Positions 24,516 through 32,991 of a stretch of DNA of 64,000 nt are shown here, one piece after another; within the stretch, counting starts at the first letter, position 1, and every line of letters starts with the position of its first letter. The DNA lies in the NCBI RefSeq assembly GCF_002300165.1, contig NZ_MLCE01000022.1, positions 124,001 through 188,000 of the forward strand, in the 5' to 3' direction. The stretch is from Streptomyces sp. Tue6028. Its GTDB lineage: Bacteria > Actinomycetota > Actinomycetes > Streptomycetales > Streptomycetaceae. The notes below the pieces were generated by a model. That model was given only the letters and a program-made list of their open reading frames with translations. It was not told where the DNA came from and searched no databases. Made by a program: the position numbers and the translations under genes.

Positions 24516-24824
24516 TGCGTAAGCACCCGCTCTCGTGATTTCTGTCTCAGGACGGAAACAGAACGCTGAATCCGTAGGGGAAATGTGGCACACGCGGTCG
24601 GGAATCCCGAATGAAGATCGTGCGGGGCGACACCATGAGGAGAAGCGGGCAAAGGGGGTGAAAGGGTGGCGCAAAGCAGGGTGTATCACCCAACGGCGTG
24701 GTGGTCGGAAGGGGCGGTCGTCCGGGAAATCTCATAGAGAAAGGACAGATTGAGGCGTCTCTCATGGGCGCCTCACATGAGAGACCGAGTTTTTCGCACA
24801 TAAAGGCGCCTTAATCTCCGGGGA
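24516..24824. other. Divergent intergenic region, GH18 lipoprotein / polysaccharide operon
   Basis: This 309-bp region has lower GC than its surroundings and no gene. It holds TCTCATAGAGA (24730-24740), the interlocked inverted repeats at 24751-24784, a T5 run (24790-24794), and the palindrome AAGGCGCCTT at 24804-24813, all upstream of the operon start at 24825. It presumably carries promoters in both directions, but I cannot place them with confidence. Confidence 0.5.
24751..24794 (+). promoter_or_regulatory. Interlocked inverted repeats followed by T-run (possible RNA pseudoknot or operator)
   Basis: Arm A TGAGGCG (24751-24757) pairs with CGCCTCA (24769-24775), and arm B TCTCTCATG (24758-24766) pairs with CATGAGAGA (24776-24784). 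All pairs are perfect. The order A-B-GG-A'-B' cannot form both stems as nested hairpins, so as RNA it would be an H-type pseudoknot or two alternative hairpins. A run of five T follows at 24790-24794, 31 bp before the ATG. As DNA it could be a double operator. Confidence 0.55.
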
Positions 24825-25220
24825 ATGCAATCCGAGTCCGCCGTCGAAAGCCGCGCAACTGCCCGCGGCCGTCGCCGCAAACGCGGCCACGGGGCCGCCG
24901 AGGGTCCCGTCTTCGTTGACAACTCCGGGCGCAGAGCGCGCCTGCTGCGCCGCTTCGGCACGCTCGTCGGTGTCGTCTGCCTCGGGTACGCCTGTGTGCT
25001 CGGCATGGCCTTCATGGGCTGGGGCACCTCGCTGACGCCGTCCGCGCTGTTCCCCTTCGACGGCGGCCGGGCCGGATCCGCCCCCGGAGGCGGCGGCATG
25101 CGGCCGCAGGGCGGCACGGCCCCCACCGGCGCCCCCACCGGGACCCCGCCGTCGGGCCTGCCCACCGGCGCCGCCCCTTCCTCCGCTCTCTCCGTGTCCG
25201 CCTCCACCGGCGCCAACTGA
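24825..25220 (+). CDS. Small membrane protein of polysaccharide operon (131 aa)
   Basis: The only plausible start is ATG 24825, immediately after CCGGGGA. The product has a basic N-terminus (RATARGRRRKRG), one membrane segment (FGTLVGVVCLGYACVLGMAFMGW) near residues 45-67, and a Pro/Gly/Thr-rich tail of about 60 residues outside. It has no recognised domain. It lies 19 bp upstream of the bifunctional deacetylase/glycosyltransferase gene and is probably an accessory membrane subunit or linker of that synthase. Confidence 0.65.
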   Translation: MQSESAVESRATARGRRRKRGHGAAEGPVFVDNSGRRARLLRRFGTLVGVVCLGYACVLGMAFMGWGTSLTPSALFPFDGGRAGSAPGGGGMRPQGGTAPTGAPTGTPPSGLPTGAAPSSALSVSASTGAN

Positions 25221-25239
25221 CCGGGACGCAGCCACTCTC

Positions 25240-27537
25240 ATGACTACGACGACGCCCTCGCGTGGCCGCCGCCGCGCCCCCTCCAGGATGGAGCGGGCCG
25301 CCGGCAGGGCCGCGGCGCTGCAGAAGCCGCGCGTCATCCTCGCCCTCCTGCTCCTGCTGGCCCTCGTCAGCGTGATGCTCCTCGACGGCTACCTGCGCTC
25401 CGAGATCGGCAACGACTCGCGCGTGCGCGACGGCGCGGCCTACGACGAGGTCCCCGAGAAGATCCTCGACGGCGGGCCCATCCTGACCTTCGACAACGGC
25501 ACGGCGAAGACCCGGTCGGTGCCGGCGAAGACCATCGTGCTCACCTTCGACGACGGGCCGACGGCCACCTGGACGCCCCAGGTCCTCGAGGTCCTGGAGG
25601 ACAACGACGTCGAGGGCACCTTCTTCATGGTCGGCTCGATGGTCTCGCGCTATCCGGGCATCGTGAAGAAGCTGGTCGAGCAGGGCAACGAGGTCGGCAT
25701 CCACACCTTCACCCACGTCGACCTCTCCTACCAGGGCGCGGCCCGGCTCAAGCGCGAGCTGAACCAGACCCAGCTCGCCCTCGCGGGCGCCGCGGGCGTC
25801 ACCAGCACGCTGTTCCGCGCGCCGTACTCGTCGGAGATCGACGCCGTCGACAACTACAGCTGGCCCGTCTACAAGGAGATCGGCGGTCTCGGCTACACCA
25901 GCGTCTTCGTCGACACCGACAGCGACGACTGGAAGAAGCCGGGCGTCTCGAAGATCGTCCGGTGGGCGACGCCGAAGAGGAACAAGGGCGCCATCGTCCT
26001 CATGCACGACGCGGGCGGCGACCGCTCGCAGACGGTCGAGGCGCTCGACACGTACATCAAGAAGATGAAGGCGAAGGGCTACACCTTCACCACGGTCAGC
26101 GGCGCGCAGGCCCGGCTGGACCGCACCGGCGCCGACGGCACGGGGCAGGCCGCCGCCGGGGGAGCGGCCCCGGCGGACGGCCGAGGGGGGCGCCCCGGCT
26201 CGGCCGGCGCCGCCACGGTCGGCACCGAGCAGGCCGCCCACCGCACCGCCACCGGCGCGACGCTCTACGAGGGCAGGGCCCTCATCTGGGCCGTCGCCGT
26301 GGCCGAGTGGGTCGTACCGGCCCTGTCCTGGTTCCTCGTCGTCGTCGGAGTCGCCGTCATGGGCCGCTTCGCGATGATGCTGGTCCTCGCCCGCCGCCAC
26401 CACCGGCAGCGCAACCGCAGGCGCGGCCGGGGCGGGAGGTTCAGCTGGGGGCCGCCGGTCACCGAACCCGTGTCCGTGATCGTGCCCGCCTACAACGAGA
26501 AGGAGTGCATCGCCAACACCCTCAAGTCGCTGGCGAGGAGCACTCATCCGATCGAGATCATCGTCGTCGACGACGGGTCGACGGACAACACGTCCGAGAT
26601 CGCGGAGTCGCTCGGCATGCCCAACGTCCGGGTCATTCGGCAGGAGAACGCGGGCAAGCCCGCCGCGCTCAACAACGGCGTACGCAATGCCGGATACGAC
26701 ATCGTCGTGATGATGGACGGCGACACCGTCTTCGAACCGGACGCCGTGCACCAGCTCGTGCAGCCCTTCGCCGACCCGGAGATCGGCGCGGTCGCGGGCA
26801 ACGCCAAGGTCGGCAACCGCACCACCGTGATCGGTGCCTGGCAGCACATCGAGTACGTGATGGGCTTCAACCTCGACCGCCGCATGTACGACCTGCTGCG
26901 CTGCATGCCCACCATCCCGGGCGCCATCGGGGCCTTCCGCAGGGACGCGGTGCTGGAGGTCGGCGGCATGAGCGAGGACACGCTCGCCGAGGACACCGAC
27001 ATCACCATCGCCATGCACCGGGCGGGCCGGCGCGTCGTCTATCAGGAGCACGCCAGGGCCTGGACGGAGGCGCCGGGTTCGCTCAAGCAGCTGTGGTCGC
27101 AGCGCTACCGATGGTCGTACGGCACCATGCAGGCGCTGTGGAAGCACCGCAAGTCCCTGACGGACAGGGGCCCTTCGGGCCGCTTCGGCAGGGTGGGCAT
27201 GCCCCTCGTCGTGCTCTTCCAGATCGTCACGCCGGTCTTCGCGCCGCTCATCGACGTGTTCACCGTCTACTCGATGGTCTTCGTGGACTTCCGTGCGGCC
27301 CTGCTCGCCTGGCTGGCCGTCCTCGGCGTCCAACTCGTCTGCGCCGCCTACGCCTTCCGGCTCGACCGGGAGAAGTACCGCTACCTCGCGATGCTGCCGC
27401 TCCAGCAACTCGCGTACCGGCAGATGATGTACCTGGTCCTGATCCATTCCTGCGTCACGGCCCTCACCGGCGGACGTCTGCGCTGGCAGAAACTCAAGCG
27501 CACGGGCGAGGTCGGCACCCCGGCGGGGGTGAGCTAG
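25240..27537 (+). CDS. Bifunctional polysaccharide deacetylase / family 2 glycosyltransferase
   Basis: The 765-residue protein starts ATG 25240. After one membrane segment (about residues 31-48) comes a NodB-type polysaccharide deacetylase: TFDDGP at 102-107, TFFMVGSMV, HTFTH (metal-binding His pair) and LMHDAGG. A Gly/Ala linker and a second membrane region (about 350-375) lead to a GT2 synthase: VIVPAYNE, VDDGS, MMDGD (DxD), AEDTD and QRYRW, the set used by processive synthases such as PgaC or cellulose synthase. The C-terminus has three to four more helices. It probably polymerises and deacetylates an N-acetylglucosamine-type polymer at the membrane. The same fused architecture is known from the Streptomyces MatB glycan system. 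Confidence 0.9.
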   Translation: MTTTTPSRGRRRAPSRMERAAGRAAALQKPRVILALLLLLALVSVMLLDGYLRSEIGNDSRVRDGAAYDEVPEKILDGGPILTFDNGTAKTRSVPAKTIVLTFDDGPTATWTPQVLEVLEDNDVEGTFFMVGSMVSRYPGIVKKLVEQGNEVGIHTFTHVDLSYQGAARLKRELNQTQLALAGAAGVTSTLFRAPYSSEIDAVDNYSWPVYKEIGGLGYTSVFVDTDSDDWKKPGVSKIVRWATPKRNKGAIVLMHDAGGDRSQTVEALDTYIKKMKAKGYTFTTVSGAQARLDRTGADGTGQAAAGGAAPADGRGGRPGSAGAATVGTEQAAHRTATGATLYEGRALIWAVAVAEWVVPALSWFLVVVGVAVMGRFAMMLVLARRHHRQRNRRRGRGGRFSWGPPVTEPVSVIVPAYNEKECIANTLKSLARSTHPIEIIVVDDGSTDNTSEIAESLGMPNVRVIRQENAGKPAALNNGVRNAGYDIVVMMDGDTVFEPDAVHQLVQPFADPEIGAVAGNAKVGNRTTVIGAWQHIEYVMGFNLDRRMYDLLRCMPTIPGAIGAFRRDAVLEVGGMSEDTLAEDTDITIAMHRAGRRVVYQEHARAWTEAPGSLKQLWSQRYRWSYGTMQALWKHRKSLTDRGPSGRFGRVGMPLVVLFQIVTPVFAPLIDVFTVYSMVFVDFRAALLAWLAVLGVQLVCAAYAFRLDREKYRYLAMLPLQQLAYRQMMYLVLIHSCVTALTGGRLRWQKLKRTGEVGTPAGVS

Positions 27538-28920
27538 ATGAGCTGGGACCAGAACCGGCAAGAGCAGTACCACCAAGAGCACGACCAGCCAGGGCAGTTC
27601 GGGCAGTACGACCAGTACCCGCAGCAGGGCTACGGCTACGGCTACGTGCAGCAGCCCGATCCCTACGGTCATGGCGAGCCCTCCGATCCGTACGGCCGGG
27701 CCCGGCAGCCGCAGGCGTACGGCGCGGTGTCTCCCGAGTACGCCGCCGCGGGCGGTGTTCCCGCGGCGCCGCACGGCTGGGACCCGACCGAACTGCCGTC
27801 CCCCGCGCAACCGGACCCCGGCGGCGACGCGGCGGAGCAACCGCTCCCCGCGCCGGAGGAGTCCGCGCCGCGGACGGGAGCAGGAGCACAAGGCCGCGAC
27901 CGCTACTTCGACGCCCTCCGAGCCGTCGCCCTGGTCCGTGTCGTGACCTACCACACGTTCGGCTGGGCCTGGGCCGGCCTGGTCTTCCCCTCGATGGGCG
28001 TGATGTTCGCGCTCGCCGGCACGTTGATGGCGAAGTCCCTGGAACGGCCCGCCCTCAAGGTGATCAGAAGCCGGATGCGGCGGCTGCTGCCGCCCTTCTG
28101 GTTCTGGGGGTTCTTCGTCGTGGTCGCCATGCTGATCCACGACTGGATGCCGGGCTGGCAGATCGTGTTCTGGATCGTGCCGGTCGGCGACCCGCCGGGC
28201 AACCAATGGGGCGCGCAGGCCTGGGAGATCCTCTGGTACCTGCGGACGTACCTCTGGTTCGTGCTGCTCTCCCCGCTGCTCCTGCGGATCTTCCGCAGGG
28301 CCCCGACCCCCGTCCTGCTGCTGTCCCTCGTCCCGATCGTGGTCTTCCAGTACGTCTGGCAGCCGCCGTACGACCGCTTCGGCAGCGCCCTCACGGACCT
28401 GGCGACGTACGGGTTCTGCTGGCTCCTCGGATTCGCGCACCGCGAGGGTGTGCTCCAGCGGCTGAGGCCGGGACCGGTCGTCCTGGCGTCGCTGGCCGCG
28501 CTCGCCTGCGGCGGCTGGTACGCGTTCGTCCAGCGGTCGGCGGCCGGCACCTACGACCTGGACGAGATCCCGCTCGCGCAGGCCTTCTGGTCGGCCGGCT
28601 TCGTGACGCTCCTGATGTACTTCAAGGCGTACTGCGATGTCGACTTCGCGTGGCTCACCCGCTTCCGGCGCCTCGACCGGATCGTGACGATCTTCAACGG
28701 CCGGGCCGTGACGATCTACCTCTGGCACGAGATCGCCCTGGTGCTCGCGGTCCCGCTGATCGATCAGTTCTGGAAGGTGCCGGCCTTCGAGAAGTGGCTC
28801 CCGCTGGAGAGCCAGTGGTTCATGTTCGGCATCGGCTGGCTGCTGATCTGGATCGCCGTCCCGCTCTTCGGCTGGGTCGAGGACGTGGCGGCCAGGAAGA
28901 AGCCGAGACTCCTTCCCTGA
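27538..28920 (+). CDS. Acyltransferase family 3 membrane protein
   Basis: ATG 27538 directly follows the synthase stop. The 460-residue protein has a cytoplasmic low-complexity start of about 120 residues rich in Gln, Tyr, Pro and Gly, then a family 3 acyltransferase domain: [20 protein letters not shown] with the conserved R and H of the family, about ten membrane helices, and [11 protein letters not shown] near the end. Such enzymes O-acylate sugars using a cytoplasmic donor. Coupling to the synthase suggests modification of the same polysaccharide. The stop is followed by menG after 94 bp. Confidence 0.85.
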   Translation: MSWDQNRQEQYHQEHDQPGQFGQYDQYPQQGYGYGYVQQPDPYGHGEPSDPYGRARQPQAYGAVSPEYAAAGGVPAAPHGWDPTELPSPAQPDPGGDAAEQPLPAPEESAPRTGAGAQGRDRYFDALRAVALVRVVTYHTFGWAWAGLVFPSMGVMFALAGTLMAKSLERPALKVIRSRMRRLLPPFWFWGFFVVVAMLIHDWMPGWQIVFWIVPVGDPPGNQWGAQAWEILWYLRTYLWFVLLSPLLLRIFRRAPTPVLLLSLVPIVVFQYVWQPPYDRFGSALTDLATYGFCWLLGFAHREGVLQRLRPGPVVLASLAALACGGWYAFVQRSAAGTYDLDEIPLAQAFWSAGFVTLLMYFKAYCDVDFAWLTRFRRLDRIVTIFNGRAVTIYLWHEIALVLAVPLIDQFWKVPAFEKWLPLESQWFMFGIGWLLIWIAVPLFGWVEDVAARKKPRLLP

Positions 28921-29002
28921 GCGGGACCCGGCGGAGGTCTCCAGGGGGGACGCGAGGCCGGCGTACGGGCCGGGTGCCGGAGAGCCGCCCGGCCCGTACT
29001 GC

Positions 29003-29008
29003 CACAAT
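29003..29008 (+). promoter_or_regulatory. Possible -10 element for leaderless menG
   Basis: CACAAT (29003-29008) ends 6 nt before the GTG of menG, and no ribosome site lies between. That spacing would put transcription start at the start codon. It deviates from TANNNT at the first base. Confidence 0.3.
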
Positions 29009-29014
29009 GGGCCC

Positions 29015-29707
29015 GTGACCCGCGCATCCCTGGACAAGCAGCCGCACGAAGTCGCCTCGATGTTCGACGACGTGGCGGAACGGTACGACCTGACGAACGA
29101 CCTGCTGTCGCTGGGCCAGGACCGGGTCTGGCGCAGAGAGGTCGCCAAGGCGGTCGACGCGCGGCCCGCGCAGAAGATCCTCGACCTCGCGGCCGGTACG
29201 GCGACCTCCTCCCTGCCCTTCGCGCGCACCGGCGCCTACGTCGTGCCCTGCGACTTCTCCCTCGGGATGCTGCGGGTCGGCAAGAGGAACCACCCGTGGC
29301 TTCCGCTCACCGCGGGCGACGCGACGAAGCTGCCCTTCAAGGACGACACCTTCGACGCGGTCACCATCTCCTTCGGGCTGCGCAACGTGCAGGACACCGA
29401 CACCGCGCTGAGCGAGCTGTACCGGGTGACGAAGCCCGGCGGGCGGGTCGTGATCTGCGAGTTCTCCCACCCCACCTGGGCGCCGTTCCGCACGGTGTAC
29501 ACCGAGTACCTGATGCGCGCGCTGCCGCCGGTCGCCCGCGCCGTCTCCTCCAACCCGGACGCGTACGTCTATCTCGCCGAGTCCATCCGTGCCTGGCCGA
29601 CCCAGCCCGAGCTGGCCGAGCGGCTGCGCAAGGCGGGCTGGTCGAAGGTGGCCTGGCGGAACCTGACGGGCGGGGTCGTGGCCCTGCACCGGGGCTTCAA
29701 GGCCTGA
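29015..29707 (+). CDS. menG: Demethylmenaquinone methyltransferase
   Basis: GTG 29015 gives 230 residues. UbiE/MenG hallmarks are present in order: [20 protein letters not shown] near the start, motif [16 protein letters not shown] for S-adenosylmethionine, the [14 protein letters not shown]-like block [24 protein letters not shown], and the C-terminal [16 protein letters not shown]. It methylates demethylmenaquinone, the last ring step of menaquinone synthesis, at the membrane. The gene lies between mqnC and the nuo operon, whose complex reduces the product. No ribosome site is seen, and a -10-like element 6 nt upstream suggests a leaderless message. Confidence 0.93.
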   Translation: MTRASLDKQPHEVASMFDDVAERYDLTNDLLSLGQDRVWRREVAKAVDARPAQKILDLAAGTATSSLPFARTGAYVVPCDFSLGMLRVGKRNHPWLPLTAGDATKLPFKDDTFDAVTISFGLRNVQDTDTALSELYRVTKPGGRVVICEFSHPTWAPFRTVYTEYLMRALPPVARAVSSNPDAYVYLAESIRAWPTQPELAERLRKAGWSKVAWRNLTGGVVALHRGFKA

Positions 29708-29771
29708 CCGCGGCGCGGCCGGCCCCGGAGCGGTCGGCGTGCGGGCCGCGGCGGCGTACCGGCGCGGTCGC

Positions 29772-30113
29772 TCAGTGCGGCACCACGAAAGGATCACCGG
29801 GCTCGTCGAGTTCGCGGCGCATCCCGCCCGACGGCGGGCGTGGCAGGCGCGGCTCGCGCACTCCCGCGCCGCCCTCGGCGTCACCGAGGTCGAACCACAC
29901 GGTGACCAGGGCACCGCGCGGGACCTCCACGCCGGGTGGCGGGTACTGCCGTACGACATAGTCGACGACCGTGCGCAGGAAGTCGGGCCGGTCCGGTGCG
30001 ACGAGCAGCACCCCTTGCGCCTCGGCCGTCTCACGCGCGTCCACGGCCATCAGACCGACGAGCCGCGGCACGCGCACTTCGGGTGTCTTGGGTGTTATCT
30101 GCACAAGCTTCAC
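29772..30113 (-). CDS. PASTA-domain protein (113 aa)
   Basis: The best start is uncertain: GTG 30113 gives 113 residues, GTG 30209 would add 32 basic residues. The core is one PASTA domain (VPRLVGLMAVDARETAEAQGV, then VVRQYPPPGVEVPRGALVTVWF). PASTA modules bind peptidoglycan fragments or beta-lactams when outside the cell, but no signal peptide or membrane segment is present here, so a cytoplasmic or non-classical role is possible. The tail is Pro/Gly/Arg-rich. It converges with menG, ending 64 bp from it. Confidence 0.65.
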   Translation of the reverse strand: MKLVQITPKTPEVRVPRLVGLMAVDARETAEAQGVLLVAPDRPDFLRTVVDYVVRQYPPPGVEVPRGALVTVWFDLGDAEGGAGVREPRLPRPPSGGMRRELDEPGDPFVVPH

Positions 30114-30237
30114 CCCCAGCGGTACCGGAAGGGTAAGCCTCCGCCGGTGCCATCCGGAAGTCGTCGGAGGCGCCGCCGGTCCCGCGCGGGCCGGTGCCGG
30201 GGGCGCCACCGGGCCGCGCGAGCAGGTACCGGGTCGC

Positions 30238-30747
30238 TCAGGCCAGCGTCAGGCGGTAGCGGTGGCCCTCCTGGCCCGTCACCGGAGTCGTGAACCGCTC
30301 GGCGAGCTCCATGCCGAGCCGCTTCGTGACGGCGATGGAGCGTTCGTTGCGCGCGTTGACCATGGCCACGACATCACGGACTCCGGTCGCGCGGACCCGC
30401 TCCAGGGTGGTGCGGGCCGCCGCCGTGACGTACCCCTTGCCCCAGTGCGCCCGTCCCAGCCGCCAGCCGATCTCGATCTCGCCGGTCGGCCCCCACCCGT
30501 GCGGCCACGGCTGCGCCCCCGTGAAGCCCAGCACCTCGCCCTCCGGGCCGACCATCGTCCACAGGCAGAAGCCGTGCTCCGCGTCGTGCCGCCGCTGCCG
30601 CGCGGTGAGCTCCTCGTACACGGACAGTTCGGCCGCCCTGCCTCCGTGGAACTCCATGACCTCCGGGTCGGCGAAGATCCGGTGCCAGGCGAAGGCGTCC
30701 TCGTCGGTGGGGACACGGAGCCGTACGTCGGGGAGAGGTCGGTTCAC
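30238..30747 (-). CDS. GNAT-family N-acetyltransferase (RimJ/RimL-like)
   Basis: ATG 30747 gives 169 residues. The GNAT fold is readable: an N-terminal VRLRVPTDEDAFAWHRIF strand-helix, FCLWTMV and EVLGFTGAQPW strands, EIEIGWRLGRAHWGKGYVTAAA containing the acetyl-CoA loop (R-x-x-x-W-G-K-G), and MVNARNERSIAVTKRLGME near the end. This order matches RimJ/RimL-type enzymes that acetylate protein N-termini or small amines. The substrate cannot be told from sequence. It is divergent from the reductase gene. Confidence 0.85.
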   Translation of the reverse strand: MNRPLPDVRLRVPTDEDAFAWHRIFADPEVMEFHGGRAAELSVYEELTARQRRHDAEHGFCLWTMVGPEGEVLGFTGAQPWPHGWGPTGEIEIGWRLGRAHWGKGYVTAAARTTLERVRATGVRDVVAMVNARNERSIAVTKRLGMELAERFTTPVTGQEGHRYRLTLA

Positions 30748-30784
30748 GGGGCAACCCTTCAGCCGGGTGATCAGTACCGCTGCA

Positions 30785-30790
30785 TAGACT
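30785..30790 (+). promoter_or_regulatory. Candidate -10 element for the reductase gene
   Basis: TAGACT fits TANNNT. Transcription from about 30797 would leave a leader of about 50 nt with GGGGAGA before the GTG at 30846. I see no good -35, as is common in Streptomyces. Confidence 0.4.
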
Positions 30791-30845
30791 GCCCATGTCC
30801 AGTGCCCGTCGGCACGTTGATTTCGAGTCTTGGGGAGACCCCGCC

Positions 30846-32135
30846 GTGACCGAGCCCCAGCCCCTCTCCGAAAACACCGCCGACGTCATCGTCGTCGGGG
30901 CCGGGCCAGCCGGTTCCACCACCGCGTACTACCTCGCGAAGGCGGGACTCGACGTCCTGCTCCTGGAGAAGACCGCGTTCCCGCGGGAGAAGGTGTGCGG
31001 TGACGGCCTGACCCCGCGCGCCACCAAGCAGCTCGTCTCGATGGGCATCGACATCTCGGAGGAAGCGGGCTGGCTCCGCAACAAGGGCCTGCGGATCATC
31101 GGCGGCGGTGTGCGTCTCCAGCTGGACTGGCCGGATCTCGCCTCCTTCCCCGACTACGGACTCGTGCGCAAGCGGGACGACTTCGACGAGCAGCTGGCGC
31201 GGCAGGCGCAGAAGGCGGGCGCGCGGCTGTACGAGCGCTGCAACGTCGGCGCCCCGATCGTCGACGACCGCACCGGCCGCATCACCGGCGTCCACGCCAA
31301 GCTCGGTGAGGAGAAGCGCGAGGTCACCTTCCACGCCCCGCTCGTCGTCGCCGCCGACGGCAACTCCACCCGCCTCTCCCTGGCGATGGGGCTGCACCGC
31401 CGTGAGGACCGTCCGATGGGCGTCGCGGTCCGCACGTACTTCACCTCGCCGCGTCACGAGGACGACTACCTGGAGTCCTGGCTGGAGCTGTGGGACCGGC
31501 GCGGCGCCGAGGACCGTCTCCTGCCCGGCTACGGCTGGATCTTCGGCATGGGCGACGGCACGTCGAACGTCGGCCTCGGCGTCCTCAACACCTCCGACTC
31601 CTTCAAGGAACTGGACTGGCGCGAGGTCCTCAAGGCCTGGTGCGCGTCCATGCCGGAGGACTGGGGCTACACCCCGGAGAACATGACGGGCCCGATCCGC
31701 GGCGCCGCCCTCCCGATGGCCTTCAACCGCCAGCCGCACTACACCAAGGGCCTGTTGCTGGTCGGCGACGCCGGCGGTCTGGTGAACCCCTTCAACGGCG
31801 AGGGCATCGCCTACGCCATGGAGTCCGGCCAGATCGCTGCCGATGTCATCGTCCAGGCGCACTCGCGCGCCACACCGGCCCAGCGCGAACTCGCCCTCCA
31901 GCGCTACCCGCGCGTCCTCAAGGACACCTACGGCGGCTACTACACGCTCGGCCGCGCGTTCGTGAAGCTCATCGGCAACCCGAAGGTCATGAAGATCGCC
32001 ACGCAGCGCGGACTGACCCACCCGATGCTGATGAAGTTCACGCTGAAGATGCTCGCCAACCTGACGGACCCGACCGGCGGCGACGCGATGGACCGGATCA
32101 TCAACGGCCTGAGCAAGGTCGCGCCGAAGGCCTAG
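30846..32135 (+). CDS. Geranylgeranyl-reductase-family FAD protein (probable menaquinone side-chain reductase)
   Basis: I chose GTG 30846 because GGGGAGA sits 8 nt upstream; ATG 30795 is in frame but nearly touches the -10 element. The 429-residue flavoprotein has a GAGPAGS FAD motif with LLLEK acid end, the PREKVCGDGLTPRA block typical of the family, VVAADGNSTRLSLAMG, and GDAGGLVNPFNGEGIAYAMESG. Homologues reduce isoprenoid double bonds, and MenJ of mycobacteria acts on menaquinone. The gene stands between menG and nuoA, so menaquinone is the likely substrate; this is inference. A strong hairpin follows the stop. Confidence 0.85.
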   Translation: MTEPQPLSENTADVIVVGAGPAGSTTAYYLAKAGLDVLLLEKTAFPREKVCGDGLTPRATKQLVSMGIDISEEAGWLRNKGLRIIGGGVRLQLDWPDLASFPDYGLVRKRDDFDEQLARQAQKAGARLYERCNVGAPIVDDRTGRITGVHAKLGEEKREVTFHAPLVVAADGNSTRLSLAMGLHRREDRPMGVAVRTYFTSPRHEDDYLESWLELWDRRGAEDRLLPGYGWIFGMGDGTSNVGLGVLNTSDSFKELDWREVLKAWCASMPEDWGYTPENMTGPIRGAALPMAFNRQPHYTKGLLLVGDAGGLVNPFNGEGIAYAMESGQIAADVIVQAHSRATPAQRELALQRYPRVLKDTYGGYYTLGRAFVKLIGNPKVMKIATQRGLTHPMLMKFTLKMLANLTDPTGGDAMDRIINGLSKVAPKA

Positions 32136-32176
32136 CACCGGTGCCGCCCCCTCCGTCCGTGGGGGCGGCACCGGTG
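32136..32176. terminator. Bidirectional terminator-like hairpin after the reductase gene
   Basis: A perfect 16-bp stem (32136-32151 with 32161-32176; CACCGGTGCCGCCCCC and its complement) encloses a 9-nt loop. It lies between convergent genes and has no T-run, as is usual in high-GC actinobacteria. Confidence 0.8.
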
Positions 32177-32274
32177 ACGCCTCGACCCGGGGCCGCCTGT
32201 GTGAGGGGGCGGCACCGAGCTGCTCGCCGGGCCGCCCGCCCGCAGCTGTGGGAAGGCGGCCGGCAAGGCCCCTC

Positions 32275-32901
32275 TCAGGAACCGAGCGCCTCCCGATTGG
32301 CGGCCCGGCGCGCGAAGACCTCCTCGCGTCGTTCCGCCACCTGCCGCAGGGCCTCCTTGCGCTCCCGTCCGGAGAGCCGGTCCAGATACACCTGCCCGCC
32401 GAGGTGGTCGGTCTCGTGGGCGAGGCAGCGGGCGAAGTACCCGGTGCCCTCGACGCGGACCGGACGGCCGTCCCGGTCCTGCCCGCGCACGACGGCCCGG
32501 TCCGGACGCGGTACGTCCATCACGGCGCCCGGCACCGACAGGCAGCCCTCGCCCTCGTCGAGCAGCCGCCGCCCGGCCGGGCCGAGCGGCTCCAGAACCG
32601 GATTGACGAGGTGCCCGACGTGCCGGACCCCCTCGTCGTCCAGGCAGTCGTAGACGAACAGGCGCAGCGCGACCCCGACCTGGTTCGCCGCGAGACCGGC
32701 GCCTTCCGCGACGTACATCGTCAGGAACATGTCGTCGATGAGCGCGGCGAGGTCGGGCCCGAACTCGGTCACGTCCCGGCACGGCTTGTGCAGCACCTCC
32801 TCGCCGACCTCGGTGATCCGCCGTACCGCACCCCGCCGGGCCTCCGGCGCGAGCCGCGGATACGTGTCGACGGGGCTGCCCTGGACGAACACACGTGGCA
32901 T
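32275..32901 (-). CDS. def: Peptide deformylase
   Basis: ATG 32901 follows GGGAGAGA by about 7 nt; longer in-frame starts would add an unlikely leader. The 208-residue enzyme has all three metal-site motifs: GLAANQVGV (motif 1), EGCLSVP with the metal Cys (motif 2), and [11 protein letters not shown] with HExxH (motif 3, HETDH). It removes the formyl group from nascent proteins in the cytoplasm. The charged C-terminal helix ([22 protein letters not shown]) extends beyond the core. It is divergent from the Tat-exported oxidoreductase gene, 90 bp away. Confidence 0.93.
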   Translation of the reverse strand: MPRVFVQGSPVDTYPRLAPEARRGAVRRITEVGEEVLHKPCRDVTEFGPDLAALIDDMFLTMYVAEGAGLAANQVGVALRLFVYDCLDDEGVRHVGHLVNPVLEPLGPAGRRLLDEGEGCLSVPGAVMDVPRPDRAVVRGQDRDGRPVRVEGTGYFARCLAHETDHLGGQVYLDRLSGRERKEALRQVAERREEVFARRAANREALGS

Positions 32902-32991
32902 GACTGTCTCTCCCGGTGATTGTGAGGATGCTGTGGGTGGCGGGCCGACGGGGTTCCGGCTTCCGGAGCCCCTCCCTACCCTCCGTTGCTC

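Noticed and set aside
25012-29229. 1405-codon open frame on the minus strand across the polysaccharide operon and menG
   Set aside because: It is antisense to three genes with strong motifs; its translation is low-complexity and Arg/Gly/Asp-rich with no domain. Long antisense frames are expected at this GC content.
30795-30845. Longer start (ATG 30795) for the geranylgeranyl-reductase-family gene
   Set aside because: The ATG lies only 4 nt after the -10-like TAGACT, too close even for a leaderless message, whereas GTG 30846 has GGGGAGA at good spacing and starts just before the conserved FAD motif.
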